From Streptomyces sp. NRRL F-2580 (GTDB lineage: Bacteria > Actinomycetota > Actinomycetes > Streptomycetales > Streptomycetaceae), in the NCBI RefSeq assembly GCF_000720115.1, contig NZ_JOIR01000053.1, positions 1-33,589 of the forward strand: 33,589 nucleotides of DNA, read 5' to 3'. The translations under genes and the position numbers were made by a program. Position 1 is the first letter of the stretch. The number at the start of each line of letters is the position of its first letter. Below are positions 23,844 to 32,576 of this stretch, piece by piece. Under the pieces are notes generated by a model, which was given only the letters and a program-made list of their open reading frames with translations, was not told where the DNA came from and made no database searches.

Positions 23844-26027
23844 CTACAGCTCGTGGCCCAGGTCCGCGGCCAGCCGCGTCACCAGGTCGTGGGCCGCGTC
23901 CGGGATCACCGTGCCGGGCGGGAACACCGCCGTCGCGCCCATCTCCAGCAGCGTCGGGACATCGGCCGGCGGGATCACGCCGCCCACGACGATCATGATG
24001 TCCTCGCGGCCCTCCTCCGCCAACTGCTCGCGCAGCGCCGGTACGAGGGTCAGGTGGCCGGCCGCCAGCGACGAGACGCCCACCACGTGGACGTCCGCCT
24101 CGACGGCCTGGCGGGCCACCTCCGCCGGGGTCTGGAACAGCGGGCCGACGTCCACGTCGAAGCCCAGGTCGGCGAAGGCGGACGCGATCACCTTCTGGCC
24201 GCGGTCGTGCCCGTCCTGGCCCATCTTGCAGACCAGGATGCGCGGACGGCGGCCCTCCGCCTCCTCGAACCGGTCGATGAGCGCACGGGTGCGCTCCAGG
24301 GACGGGGACTCGCCTGCCTCGGTGCGGTACACACCCGAGATCGTACGGATCTGGCTCGCGTGCCGCCCGTACACCTTCTCCAGAGCGTCCGAGATCTCAC
24401 CCACCGTGGCCTTGGCGCGCGCCGCGTCCACGGCGAGGGCCAGCAGGTTCCCGTCCCCGCGCTCGGCCGCGTTGGTCAGCGCCCGCAGGGTGTCCTGCGT
24501 GACCCCCTCGTCGCGCTCCTCGCGCAGCCGCCGCAGCTTGGCGATCTGCTGGGTGCGCACCGAGGAGTTGTCGACCTTCAGGACGTCGATCGCCTCGTCG
24601 TTCTCCACGCGGTACTTGTTCACGCCGATCACCGGCTGCCGTCCGGAGTCGATGCGCGCCTGCGTGCGCGCCGCGGCTTCCTCCACGCGCAGCTTCGGGA
24701 TGCCCGCGTCGATGGCCTGCGCCATGCCGCCGGCCGCCTCGACCTCCTCGATGTGCTGCCACGCCCGGCGCGCCAGGTCGTACGTCAGCTTCTCGACGTA
24801 CGCGCTGCCGCCCCACGGGTCGATGGACCGGCAGGTGCCCGACTCCTGCTGGAGCAGCAGCTGGGTGTTGCGGGCGATGCGCGCCGAGAAGTCCGTCGGC
24901 AGCGCGAGCGCCTCGTCGAGGGCGTTGGTGTGCAGCGACTGGGTGTGGCCCTGGGTCGCCGCCATCGCCTCGATGCAGGTGCGCGTCACGTTGTTGAAGA
25001 CGTCCTGCGCGGTCAGCGACCAGCCCGAGGTCTGCGAATGCGTGCGCAGCGACAGCGACTTGGCGTTCTTCGGGTCGAACTGCTTGACCAGGCGCGCCCA
25101 CAGCAGGCGGGCCGCGCGCAGCTTCGCGACCTCCATGAAGAAGTTCATGCCGATCGCCCAGAAGAACGACAGGCGCGGCGCGAACGCGTCCACGTCCAGC
25201 CCGACCGCCTGACCCGCCCGCAGGTACTCCACGCCGTCGGCGAGGGTGTACGCCAGCTCCAGGTCGGCCGTGGCCCCGGCCTCCTGGATGTGGTAGCCGG
25301 AGATGGAGATCGAGTTGTACCGCGGCATCTTCTGCGAGGTGAACGAGAAGATGTCGGAGATGATCCGCATCGAGGGCTTGGGCGGGTAGATGTAGGTGTT
25401 GCGGACCATGAACTCCTTGAGGATGTCGTTCTGGATGGTCCCGGCGAGCTTGTCGGGGGAGACGCCCTGCTCCTCCGCCGCCACGATGTACAGCGCGAGG
25501 ACGGGCAGCACCGCGCCGTTCATCGTCATCGACACCGACATCTTGTCCAGCGGGATCCCGTCGAACAGCTGCCGCATGTCGTAGATCGAGTCGATCGCCA
25601 CGCCCGCCATGCCGACGTCGCCCGTCACGCGCGGGTGGTCGCTGTCGTAGCCGCGGTGCGTCGGCAGGTCGAAGGCCACGGACAGGCCCTTCTGACCGGA
25701 CGCCAGGTTGCGCCGGTAGAAGGCGTTCGACTCCTCGGCCGTGGAGAAGCCGGCGTACTGCCGGATCGTCCAGGGCTGGTTCACGTACATCGTCGGGTAC
25801 GGGCCGCGCAGGTACGGGGCCACGCCCGGGTACGTCTGCAGGAAGTCCAGGCCTTCCAGGTCCCGCCCGGTGTACAGCGGCTTGACCCCGATGCCCTCGG
25901 GGGTCTCCCACAGCAGGTCGGCGGCCGCGGTGCCGGTGGACTCCTTCACCGAGGCCCGCCACTGCTCCTCGGAGACCCCGGCGGCGGAGGAGCCGAGCGC
26001 CAGCTCGGAGAAATCGGGGATGCTCAT
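23844..26027 (-). CDS. mutB: Methylmalonyl-CoA mutase, large (catalytic) subunit
   Basis: A 727-residue catalytic subunit interconverting (R)-methylmalonyl-CoA and succinyl-CoA with adenosylcobalamin. The substrate barrel has [19 protein letters not shown] and [19 protein letters not shown]; the C-terminal cobalamin domain has the base-off motif GQDGHDRG (about 598-606, His as cobalt ligand), SSLAAGHL and GGVIP. Length equals the family norm. Its ATG overlaps the mutA stop (ATGA at 26024-26027), so the subunits are made in coupled amounts. Besides propionate catabolism it can run in reverse to supply methylmalonyl-CoA, the extender that module 1 of the PKS appears to select. Confidence 0.97.
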   Translation of the reverse strand: MSIPDFSELALGSSAAGVSEEQWRASVKESTGTAAADLLWETPEGIGVKPLYTGRDLEGLDFLQTYPGVAPYLRGPYPTMYVNQPWTIRQYAGFSTAEESNAFYRRNLASGQKGLSVAFDLPTHRGYDSDHPRVTGDVGMAGVAIDSIYDMRQLFDGIPLDKMSVSMTMNGAVLPVLALYIVAAEEQGVSPDKLAGTIQNDILKEFMVRNTYIYPPKPSMRIISDIFSFTSQKMPRYNSISISGYHIQEAGATADLELAYTLADGVEYLRAGQAVGLDVDAFAPRLSFFWAIGMNFFMEVAKLRAARLLWARLVKQFDPKNAKSLSLRTHSQTSGWSLTAQDVFNNVTRTCIEAMAATQGHTQSLHTNALDEALALPTDFSARIARNTQLLLQQESGTCRSIDPWGGSAYVEKLTYDLARRAWQHIEEVEAAGGMAQAIDAGIPKLRVEEAAARTQARIDSGRQPVIGVNKYRVENDEAIDVLKVDNSSVRTQQIAKLRRLREERDEGVTQDTLRALTNAAERGDGNLLALAVDAARAKATVGEISDALEKVYGRHASQIRTISGVYRTEAGESPSLERTRALIDRFEEAEGRRPRILVCKMGQDGHDRGQKVIASAFADLGFDVDVGPLFQTPAEVARQAVEADVHVVGVSSLAAGHLTLVPALREQLAEEGREDIMIVVGGVIPPADVPTLLEMGATAVFPPGTVIPDAAHDLVTRLAADLGHEL

Positions 26028-27889
26028 GACGGCACTCCCATCCGGTCGAGTACGGAGGACAGCACGGCGACGGCGTCACAGCCGGCGAAGACGTACTCGT
26101 CCACGGAAGCCTCTGCGGTGCCCGGCCGGCCGGCGAGGAAGACGGTCGTGGCGCCCGCCGCACGCAGCGCCCCGGCCACCGCCGCGGCCTGCTCCTCGTA
26201 CAGCGCGTCGCTGGAGCAGATCACGGCGATGCCGTCGGCGCCGCTCGCGGCGTAGGCCTCGGCGGCCGTCGCCGGGTCCACCGACACCGGGTCGTGCACC
26301 GGTTCGATGCCGCCCGCCTGGAACAGGTTCGAGGCGAAGGTGGCCCGCGCGGTGTGCGCGGCCGCCGGGCCCAGCGCGGCGAGGAAGATCCTCGGCCGGG
26401 CGCCGGTCGCCGCCAGGTGCGCGTCGCTGCGGGCGCGCAGGGCCTCGTAGGCCTCGTCGCGACGCACGCGCGGCAGTCCGCCGGTGGGCCCGGCGGGCGC
26501 GGGCTCGCGTACGACCGGCTTCTCCGACAGCAGCGGGAACTCGCTGACGCCGGTGATCGGTTCGCGGCGCTTGGCCAGCTTCTTGGAGCGCTCCGCCCAG
26601 GTGGCGGCCAGCCGCTCGGCGACCAGACCCGAGCGCAGGGCGGCGGCCTGGCCGCCGGCCTTCTCGACGGTCCGGAAGAACTCCCAGGCGGCGTGGGCCA
26701 GTTCGTCGGTGAGCCGCTCCACGTAGTACGAGCCGCCGGCCGGGTCGATCACCCGGGCCAGGTGCGACTCCTCCAGCAGGATGGTGGAGGTGTTGCGGGC
26801 GATCCGGCGCGCGAAGGCGTCCGGCAGGCCCAGCTCGTGGTCGAAGGGGAGCACGGTGACCGAGTCCGCGCCGCCCACGCCCGCGGCCATGCAGGCCACG
26901 GTGGTGCGCAGCATGTTCACCCAGGGGTCGCGGCGGGTCATCATCACCGGCGAGGTCACCGCGTGCTGGAGCTGGGCACCCGCCTCCGGGGCCCCCGAGG
27001 CCTCGGCGATACGGGCCCACAGCCGGCGCGCGGCGCGCAGCTTGGCGATGGTGAGGAACTGGTCCGCGGTGGCGGCGTAGCGGAACTCCAGCTGCCCGAG
27101 GGCGGCTTCGGTGCTCAGTCCGGCCTCGGTGAGGGTGCGCAGGTAGGCGACGCCCGTGGCCAGGGACAGGCCGAGCTCCTCGGCGGCGCTGCCGCCGGCC
27201 TCGTGGTACGGCAGGGCGTCCACGGTCAGGGCGCGCACCCCGGGCCAGCCGGCGGCGGCCTCCCGGGCCAGCTCCACGGCGGCGGCCGGGTCCAGGGCTT
27301 CCCCGGTCCGGGCCTCGTGGCCCAGCGGGTCGGCGCCCAGCGAGGCCCGCGCGACCTCGGGGGCCACCGCGCTCTCGGTGAACAGGCGCAGCAACTCGCG
27401 GGCGGCTTCGGCGTATTGGGCTCCCGCGTCCAGGGAGACCGGGGCGAGGTCCAGGTAGACCCCCTCCAGCGCCCGCGCGAGGCCGTCGACCGGGAGGCCG
27501 CCCCGGCCCACGGTGAACCAGAGGGAGGTGACCCCGTTCTCCAGGTCGGCGAGGGCCGCTTCGTTCACGCGCACCGGATCGGTGCCCGCGAGGCGCTGGC
27601 GCACGTCCCAGCCGTTCGCGGTGGTGCCCTCCGGCCTGCCTCCGCGTACGAAGGGGGCGAAGCCGGGCAAACCGGTGTCGGGAGCCGTCCCGTCGGGCGG
27701 CGCGGTGTACAGCGGGCGGGTGGTGAGCCCGTCCTCGAGAGGGGTGGACAACGCATCTTCTGCGGCCTCGCCGGAGGCTTCCTTGCCCGACTTGCGCAGT
27801 ACGCCTTCTACAAGGCGCTGCCACTGCTCATGCGTCGCGTCAGGGAACTCGGCGGCCAGGGAGAGCCCGTCGTCAGGCAGGACCGTCAT
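26024..27889 (-). CDS. mutA: Methylmalonyl-CoA mutase, small subunit
   Basis: A 621-residue non-catalytic partner of MutB. It shares the barrel landmarks ([65 protein letters not shown]), but the C-terminal cobalamin domain reads [14 protein letters not shown] where MutB has GQDGHDRG, so it cannot ligate the cofactor, as expected for the small subunit. ATG 27889 fits the family start although no strong ribosome binding site precedes it; a TTG at 27967 is unlikely. First gene of the mut operon. Confidence 0.95.
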   Translation of the reverse strand: MTVLPDDGLSLAAEFPDATHEQWQRLVEGVLRKSGKEASGEAAEDALSTPLEDGLTTRPLYTAPPDGTAPDTGLPGFAPFVRGGRPEGTTANGWDVRQRLAGTDPVRVNEAALADLENGVTSLWFTVGRGGLPVDGLARALEGVYLDLAPVSLDAGAQYAEAARELLRLFTESAVAPEVARASLGADPLGHEARTGEALDPAAAVELAREAAAGWPGVRALTVDALPYHEAGGSAAEELGLSLATGVAYLRTLTEAGLSTEAALGQLEFRYAATADQFLTIAKLRAARRLWARIAEASGAPEAGAQLQHAVTSPVMMTRRDPWVNMLRTTVACMAAGVGGADSVTVLPFDHELGLPDAFARRIARNTSTILLEESHLARVIDPAGGSYYVERLTDELAHAAWEFFRTVEKAGGQAAALRSGLVAERLAATWAERSKKLAKRREPITGVSEFPLLSEKPVVREPAPAGPTGGLPRVRRDEAYEALRARSDAHLAATGARPRIFLAALGPAAAHTARATFASNLFQAGGIEPVHDPVSVDPATAAEAYAASGADGIAVICSSDALYEEQAAAVAGALRAAGATTVFLAGRPGTAEASVDEYVFAGCDAVAVLSSVLDRMGVPS

Positions 27890-28242
27890 GGCTCGAATGC
27901 TAGGGGCGGGCGGTTGAGGCGCACCATACCGTCCGGTGTGATCTCGCCCTCTCGTGAGATCCGACAAGGATCTTGGCCACAGGGCTGAGCAGCGCCGTTG
28001 CCGAGGTACTGGAGAGTAGGGCCGGACCCGCGCGCGTTACCACGATCCGCCGGAGATCTCCACGGGCGGGCGAGCGCTCCGTCGCGGCGCCCCCGCTCTC
28101 CCGGGAACCTCTGCCGCACGGGACGCCTTCCCGTGCGCTCACGCCCGCGACCGCCGGATTGAAGACTTCCGACAGAAGCGCCGGCCCCGGGTCCGGTCCC
28201 GGCTCCGGTCCCGGCTCCGGTCGCGGGACCCGGGGTCCCGGG
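27890..28242. other. Intergenic region upstream of mutA with short tandem repeat
   Basis: No gene recognised. The mut operon promoter should be here. Near its right end, GGTCCCGGCTCC is repeated in tandem (about 28196-28219), followed by CGGGACC-CGG-GGTCCCG (28224-28240), a 7-bp-arm hairpin ending 3 bp from the stop of the secreted-protein gene and a plausible terminator for it. Confidence 0.45.
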
Positions 28243-28863
28243 TCAGGGGATGTGGATGCTGTCGACGACCCGGTCGTGCATCCCCTTCAGGGACTTCCCG
28301 TCCGCCTCGGGACCCAGGGTCAGGACCTGCACGAGGTGGTCGTCATCGCCGATCACGCGCACCCACCCGACGAGGTGCTCGCCGTCCTCCTCGGTGGAGA
28401 GGCGCGCGTCGATGGCCTGGCGGCCGTCGACCGTCGTCTTCTTGACGTCGGTGCTGGTGAGGGGCTCGCCGCCGAGTTGCTCGTACATGCTGGTGAGGCC
28501 CTGGAGGGCCTCGTCGAGGGAAAGCTGGTCGCCGGGCATGTCGTGGACGGTGAAGCCGACGGCTCCCTCGGGGGTGTCCACTCCGTACGCGCGGGCCTCC
28601 ACCGACTCGCCGGCGGCGGTGGGCACGGAGGCCTTCCGCACCTTGGCCTTTCCGGGCAGCTCGGCCGTGATGCCACTGGGGGGATCGGTGGTCTTCACCC
28701 ATTCCACGGCGGGCGCCGCGGTGACGACGCCGACGTACGCGGTCGGAGGGGCGCAGAGGGTGGGGGCGGCGAGCGCGGGGGCGGAGGGGAGCAAGCCCGC
28801 GGCCACCAGGGCAGCCGGGGCGGAGAGCATCAGGAGGCGGCGCGTCCGAGAACGGTCGGTCAT
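28243..28863 (-). CDS. Small secreted protein of unknown function
   Basis: A 206-residue protein with a clear signal peptide: basic start (TDRSRTRR), hydrophobic core (LLMLSAPAALVAAGLLP) and a probable cleavage at ALA-AP near residue 33. The mature part is about 170 residues, with TAELPGKAKVRKASVP, VGFTVHDMPGDQLSLDEALQ and HDRVVDSI; this pattern resembles small actinobacterial proteins that detect or bind something at the cell surface, but I recognise no named family. ATG 28863 has GGAGGAAG upstream. It stands alone, divergent from the next gene. Confidence 0.8.
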   Translation of the reverse strand: MTDRSRTRRLLMLSAPAALVAAGLLPSAPALAAPTLCAPPTAYVGVVTAAPAVEWVKTTDPPSGITAELPGKAKVRKASVPTAAGESVEARAYGVDTPEGAVGFTVHDMPGDQLSLDEALQGLTSMYEQLGGEPLTSTDVKKTTVDGRQAIDARLSTEEDGEHLVGWVRVIGDDDHLVQVLTLGPEADGKSLKGMHDRVVDSIHIP

Positions 28864-29079
28864 GCAGATCACTTCCTCCGGCGTGGTGGCGGCGCCGGGG
28901 ACGGACGATCACGTGCGGTTCCCGGCCCGCCCTCCCAGCGTCCGCCCCGACGGGTCCGGAGGCATCCGGACGGGCCCGCCCCGGGCGTGTCTGCGGTGAT
29001 CCGTTCCGCCCCGGCGGTACGGGTGGTGGGCGGGCCGGTGGAGCCCGTGGTGCGAGGGCGCGAGTGGCGGGAGTCGGTT

Positions 29080-29577
29080 GTGGCGATGGTCGGACTGTTC
29101 TGGATCACCCCGGACGCGGTGTACGTGGGGTCTCCGCCGAACGCCCTCGGGGGCTGCGTGCGGCTGACCGGCGACGGGCCGGAAGCGGTGGACCCCGACG
29201 GCGACCGTGCGTGGGCGTGGGAAGGACTGCGTTCCGCGGTCGTCGAGGACGTGCCCGTCGAGGGCCCGTCGGGCCGCGCCTCGAAGCTCCTCGGGGCGGT
29301 GGTCTCGGCCGCGCTCGGCGCCTTCACGGGCGAGGGGCCGCCCGAGATGACCCTGCGGCTGGAGACGGAGAACGGGCCGGAACAGGTGACGGTGTACGCC
29401 GCGGTCGCCGGCTACGGCGCCGGGGAGACGGCCCTCTCCCAGGAGCTGCTGGCCCGGTTCGTCGCGGGAACCGCGGACCCCCGGACCCTTGAGGCCTGGG
29501 GCCGCGACCACGCCCCGGAGGGTACGCCCAGGCCGGCCGAGCGGGAGTCGCTCCTGCGCACCTGGGCCCGGGCCTGA
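29080..29577 (+). CDS. Hypothetical protein
   Basis: About 165 residues, unknown function. It begins around MVGLFWITPDAVYVGSPP, has an aliphatic central stretch (SKLLGAVVSAALGAFTG) and ends LLRTWARA. No signal peptide or catalytic motif is visible. GTG 29080 is preferred because GGGAG (29069-29073) is 6 nt upstream; ATG 29086 is the alternative. Codon use fits a real gene, and it converges on the MerR-clamp gene with only 22 bp between stops. Confidence 0.7.
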   Translation: MAMVGLFWITPDAVYVGSPPNALGGCVRLTGDGPEAVDPDGDRAWAWEGLRSAVVEDVPVEGPSGRASKLLGAVVSAALGAFTGEGPPEMTLRLETENGPEQVTVYAAVAGYGAGETALSQELLARFVAGTADPRTLEAWGRDHAPEGTPRPAERESLLRTWARA

Positions 29578-29599
29578 GCGGGCCGGCGGGCCTGGGTGC

Positions 29600-30712
29600 T
29601 CAGTCCTCCAGGCGGACGGGCATCAGCAGCGAATAGGCGTCCTCGGTGTCGGTCCGGCGGATCACCAGGGGCGCGGTGGGGGCGCCGACCTCCAGGACCA
29701 GCCGGTCGCGGGCTCCGGCGGCGAGGGCGTCCAGCAGGAAATCGCGGTTGACGGCGACGCGGGCCGGGTCGTCGTCGCCGTCCTCGCAGACGCTCACCCC
29801 GCCGTCGGCGGTCACCTTGAGCACGCTGAGGTCGCAGGTCACACCGTCGTGCCCGAGCGCCTCACCCGTACGGACCGGGCCGGTCTCCACCGCCTCCCGG
29901 AAGGCCGCGACATCGACGAGGGCGCGGCGCCCCGCCGGCAGGCGGACGAGACGCCGGTAGTCGGGGAACTCGTGGCCGACGCACCGGCCGGCCGTCTGCC
30001 GGTCCCCCGCCTCCAAGGTCACGCGGTCACCGTCCACGGCCAGCCGGACCGGGGCGTCGTCGGTCAGCAGCGCCCGCATCGCGTCGGCGAGCGGGGACGC
30101 CACGATGGCCTGCACGCGGGGCCCGCCGTAGCCGGTGGTGGCGGTCCGCGCGACAGCCATCCGGTACCGGTCGGTGGCCACGACGCGGAGCGCGTCGCCC
30201 TCGATGTCGAACAGGACGCCGCCGAGCATCGGCAGCTCCGGATCGGTGCCGGCGGCGAAGCGGACCGCGTCCAGCGCGGCGGCCAGCGCGGGGGCGGAAA
30301 CGGCCGGCCGGACATCGGCGGTGCCGGTGCCGGTGCCGGTGGCGGCGGTGCGGAGTACGGTCATCGGGTCTTTCTCCCTGCGGTCGAGGAGCGCTCGGAC
30401 GGCGGAGAACGCGCTGCGGGCATCGGACAGCCCCCGTTCGAGACGGCGCAGGTGTGCCTCCAGCAGCTTGCGCACCAGGTCGGTGTCCGCACCCGACCAG
30501 CCCGCCAGCACCAGCCGGATGTCCGCCAACGGCATGCCGGCCCGCCGCAGCCGGGCCAGCAGGCCGGCCTCTTCGAGCTGTTCGGGGCCGTACCAGCGGT
30601 AGCCGCTCACCGGATCCACCCAGGCCGGGACCAGCACGCCGGCCCCGTCGTAGAACCGCAGGGTGCTGACACCCAGTCCGCTGTCCCGGGCCATCTCGCC
30701 AATGCTGCGCAT
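29600..30712 (-). CDS. MerR-family regulator fused to a sliding-clamp-like domain
   Basis: A 370-residue protein with two parts. Residues 1-75 are a MerR DNA-binding domain (SIGEMARDSGLGVSTLRFYD, GYRWYGPEQLEEA), followed by a coiled-coil dimerisation helix (LVRKLLEAHLRRLERGLSDA). Residues about 125-370 resemble domains 2 and 3 of the DNA polymerase III beta clamp: PMLGGVLFDIEGDALRVVAT, TDRYRMAVA, GHEFPDYRRLVRLP, VNRDFLLDALAAG and the C-terminal YSLLMPVRL are close to DnaN signatures. Clamp domain 1 is missing, so it is not a replication clamp; the fold probably binds a ligand or a clamp-interacting peptide. ATG 30712 is chosen because GGAGAG lies just upstream; GTG 30724 is less likely. Its promoter has the 19-bp spacer typical of MerR targets. 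Confidence 0.87.
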   Translation of the reverse strand: MRSIGEMARDSGLGVSTLRFYDGAGVLVPAWVDPVSGYRWYGPEQLEEAGLLARLRRAGMPLADIRLVLAGWSGADTDLVRKLLEAHLRRLERGLSDARSAFSAVRALLDRREKDPMTVLRTAATGTGTGTADVRPAVSAPALAAALDAVRFAAGTDPELPMLGGVLFDIEGDALRVVATDRYRMAVARTATTGYGGPRVQAIVASPLADAMRALLTDDAPVRLAVDGDRVTLEAGDRQTAGRCVGHEFPDYRRLVRLPAGRRALVDVAAFREAVETGPVRTGEALGHDGVTCDLSVLKVTADGGVSVCEDGDDDPARVAVNRDFLLDALAAGARDRLVLEVGAPTAPLVIRRTDTEDAYSLLMPVRLED

Positions 30713-30731
30713 CTCGCTCTCCACACCCAGA

Positions 30732-30762
30732 ACTCTGCGCCCTCCACCAGGTCGAGGGTCAA
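30732..30762 (-). promoter_or_regulatory. MerR-type promoter with 19-bp spacer and internal dyad
   Basis: On the minus strand TTGACC (-35, 30757-30762) and CAGAGT (-10, 30732-30737) are separated by 19 bp, the long spacing that MerR proteins correct by twisting DNA. The dyad CCCTC-N9-GAGGG covers the -35 edge and spacer. Transcription would start about 10 bp before the chosen MerR ATG region, giving a short leader. Autoregulation is inferred. Confidence 0.65.
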
Positions 30763-30789
30763 CCGTGGCGGCGGCGTTGCGGGGTCGTG

Positions 30790-30807
30790 AAATCCAGCCA
30801 TGGATTT
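30790..30807. promoter_or_regulatory. A/T-rich dyad between MerR gene and leader ORF
   Basis: AAATCCA (30790-30796) and TGGATTT (30801-30807) are exact inverted copies around GCCA, notable in such GC-rich DNA. Possible operator; no partner known. Confidence 0.35.
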
Positions 30808-30926
30808 TCGGCCGCCGACGGCCGTGCGGATGATCTGCCGGATCGACGGAATCCGCAGGTCACAGCAGCTGTACGGGGTCAGGTGAGAGGTTTGTTCCGG
30901 CCACCCCGGGGGGCCGCGGGAGGGGG

Positions 30927-30962
30927 TTGACCGGCGGCGGGGGCGCTGACAGTCTCCGAGCC
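30927..30962 (+). promoter_or_regulatory. Predicted promoter of a leaderless transcript
   Basis: TTGACC (30927-30932), 17-bp spacer, CAGTCT (30950-30955). A start site 7 nt further on would fall at the A of the ATG at 30963, so the transcript would be leaderless. Consistent with the missing ribosome binding site of that ORF. Confidence 0.45.
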
Positions 30963-31061
30963 ATGTCCGCGACCGAACTCCTCGCCACGCGGCTCCACAC
31001 CCCCGGCCTCTGTACCGAGCCGGGCGAGTGTCCGGGCCGCTGTCCGGCCCCCACGGCCTGA
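30963..31061 (+). CDS. Putative leaderless 32-residue Cys-containing leader ORF
   Basis: ATG 30963 to TGA 31061 encodes 32 residues beginning MSATELLATRLHTPGLC, with Cys at 17, 23 and 27 (C-N5-C-N3-C) and several Pro and Gly. No ribosome binding site precedes it, but a good promoter places the transcription start at the ATG. Cysteine-containing short ORFs that sense cysteine by attenuation are known ahead of sulfur genes in actinobacteria, and the next gene on this strand is a TauD-family dioxygenase. However 1.5 kb of repeats lies between them, so the link is speculative. Confidence 0.4.
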   Translation: MSATELLATRLHTPGLCTEPGECPGRCPAPTA

Positions 31062-31103
31062 CCCCCGCCCGCACGCCCTCCCGGACCCCGCCCCACGGGC
31101 CCG

Positions 31104-31210
31104 CCCCGGGACGCGCCCTCCCGGACCGCCTCCACGGACCGGCCCCCGGGACGCGCCCTCCCGGACCGCGCCTGCGGGTCGACCCCCGGGGCGCGCGCTC
31201 TCCCGGGCCG
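31104..31210. repeat. Three imperfect tandem copies, 40-bp period
   Basis: A 26-bp block starting CCCCGGGACGCGCCCTCC occurs identically at 31104-31129 and 31144-31169, and in a diverged form at about 31184-31210, exactly 40 bp apart each time. No coding potential is convincing in either direction. Confidence 0.7.
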
Positions 31211-31429
31211 GCGCCCACCAGGACCGCCTTCCCGGGACGCCACGTCACCGGACCGGTGCCCGAGGGCTGCCATCCCGAGGCGGGCTCCCCGACCCGGCTC
31301 CCCTGACCGGGGACGTACCGCACCGGCCCATCCCGACTCGGCCCCCTGACCGGGGCGCCCGACAGGGCCGAATCCCGTCACCAATGCCCCACCGGGGACG
31401 CCTCCCAGGACGCCCCCAACGTCTGCTCC

Positions 31430-32340
31430 ACCGACGCCCCCGCGATGCCGTACCGATGCCCGCACCGGGAGGGCCCCCAACCAGGGGACGCCCTTCCGTC
31501 GGGACGGCCCCGGCGGGTCCCTCACCGGAACCCACCGGGGTGGCCCCGCACCGGAGTTGTCCAGCTGGGTGGTCCCCAACCAGGGGCCCCGTCCCGGCAG
31601 GACGCCCGGGCGCGGCGCCTCTGGGGGGTGCCCAGCCGGAACCCACCGGGGTGGCCACGTGTCGAGTTGTCCAGCTGGGTGGTCCCCAACCAGGGGCCCC
31701 GTCCCGGCAGGACGCCCGGGCGCGGCGCCCCTGGCGGGTGCCCCACCCGGAACCCGCCGGGGTGGCCACGTGCCGAGTTGTCCAGCTGGGTGGTCCCCAA
31801 CCAGGGCCCCCCGTCCCGGCAGGACGGCCCGGGCGCGGCGCCCCTGGGGGTGCCCCACCGGAACCCATCGGGGCGGCCCCGCACCGGAGTTGTCCGACCA
31901 GAACGGCACCCCACCAGGAGCCGCCGTTCCGGCAGGACCGCTTCGGCGTGGTGCCCACGGCGGGTGGTCCACCGGAATCCGCCGGGGGAGATCTCGCGCC
32001 GGGGTTGTCCGGCCAGGACGGTGCCCGACCAAGGGCCGCCGTTCCGGCAGGGGCAACCGGTGTGGGTGACCGCGGCGAGTGCTCCACCGAGGCCCCAGGG
32101 GTGCCTCGTATCGGGGTGGCTCGCCGTGGGCACCACGCACGGCGCGGTACGCCCCGCCGGGGAGGTCCCGACGGCTCGCCCTACCGGGAGGCTTCGGCCG
32201 GGACGGTCGCCCCGCCAGGGTGGTCCACCGGACGGATCTCCATCGGGGATGGACCTCACCGGCGGCCTGGGGCTCCACCAGGGGTGCCCAGCCGGCGCGG
32301 CATCCGGCGGGGCTGTCCGCCGGGACGGCCCGCCAGGGTG
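31430..32340. repeat. Imperfect tandem repeats, about 110-bp period, non-coding
   Basis: Units can be anchored on GAGTTGTCC: starts at 31554, 31664, 31775, 31887 and (as GGGTTGTCC) 32002, giving spacings of 110, 111, 112 and 115. Each unit contains GGAACCCACCGGGGTGG, GTTGTCCAGCTGGGTGGT, the hairpin CCCC-AACCA-GGGG and GGCAGGACGCCCGGGCGCGG. The two or three central units are nearly identical and the outer ones decay; more diverged copies reach from about 31430 to 32340. Unit lengths not divisible by three shift every frame, so the long frames across it are not a repeated protein. Confidence 0.8.
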
Positions 32341-32482
32341 TCCTCCCGGGGTGGGGGCCGTATGCGGGGTCGCTCGGACCGGGGCCCTGACGTCGGAGGG
32401 GCCGGCGGCGGGGCGGCCGGGCTCCCGAGGGGCCTCCGCGCCTTCGGGGGCCGCCCCCCGCAGCCGTACCGCCCGCACCACG

Positions 32483-32516
32483 CCACGTCACGCCGCACCA
32501 CGTCACGCCACGTCAC
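32483..32516. promoter_or_regulatory. Triple direct repeat CCACGTCAC upstream of the dioxygenase gene
   Basis: CCACGTCAC occurs at 32483-32491, 32498-32506 and 32508-32516, 60 to 95 bp before the dioxygenase ATG. Starts are 15 and 10 bp apart. Could be a multi-site operator or activator binding region, or simply the last remnant of the repeat tract. Confidence 0.4.
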
Positions 32517-32576
32517 TCCGTTTCCGCCGCTGCGGCGACCAGCCCGCCCGCAGCCAGTCCTCAGCAGGGAGCTCCC

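Noticed and set aside
27890..27967. Upstream TTG start for mutA
   Set aside because: Would add 26 residues without family similarity; ATG 27889 gives the normal length.
29559..29598. Terminator hairpin between the hypothetical gene and the MerR-clamp gene
   Set aside because: Arms are imperfect and mostly within the coding ends; not convincing.
31430..32340. CRISPR array
   Set aside because: Spacings of 110-115 bp, no short identical repeat with unique spacers, no cas genes; the whole unit is repeated and decays gradually.
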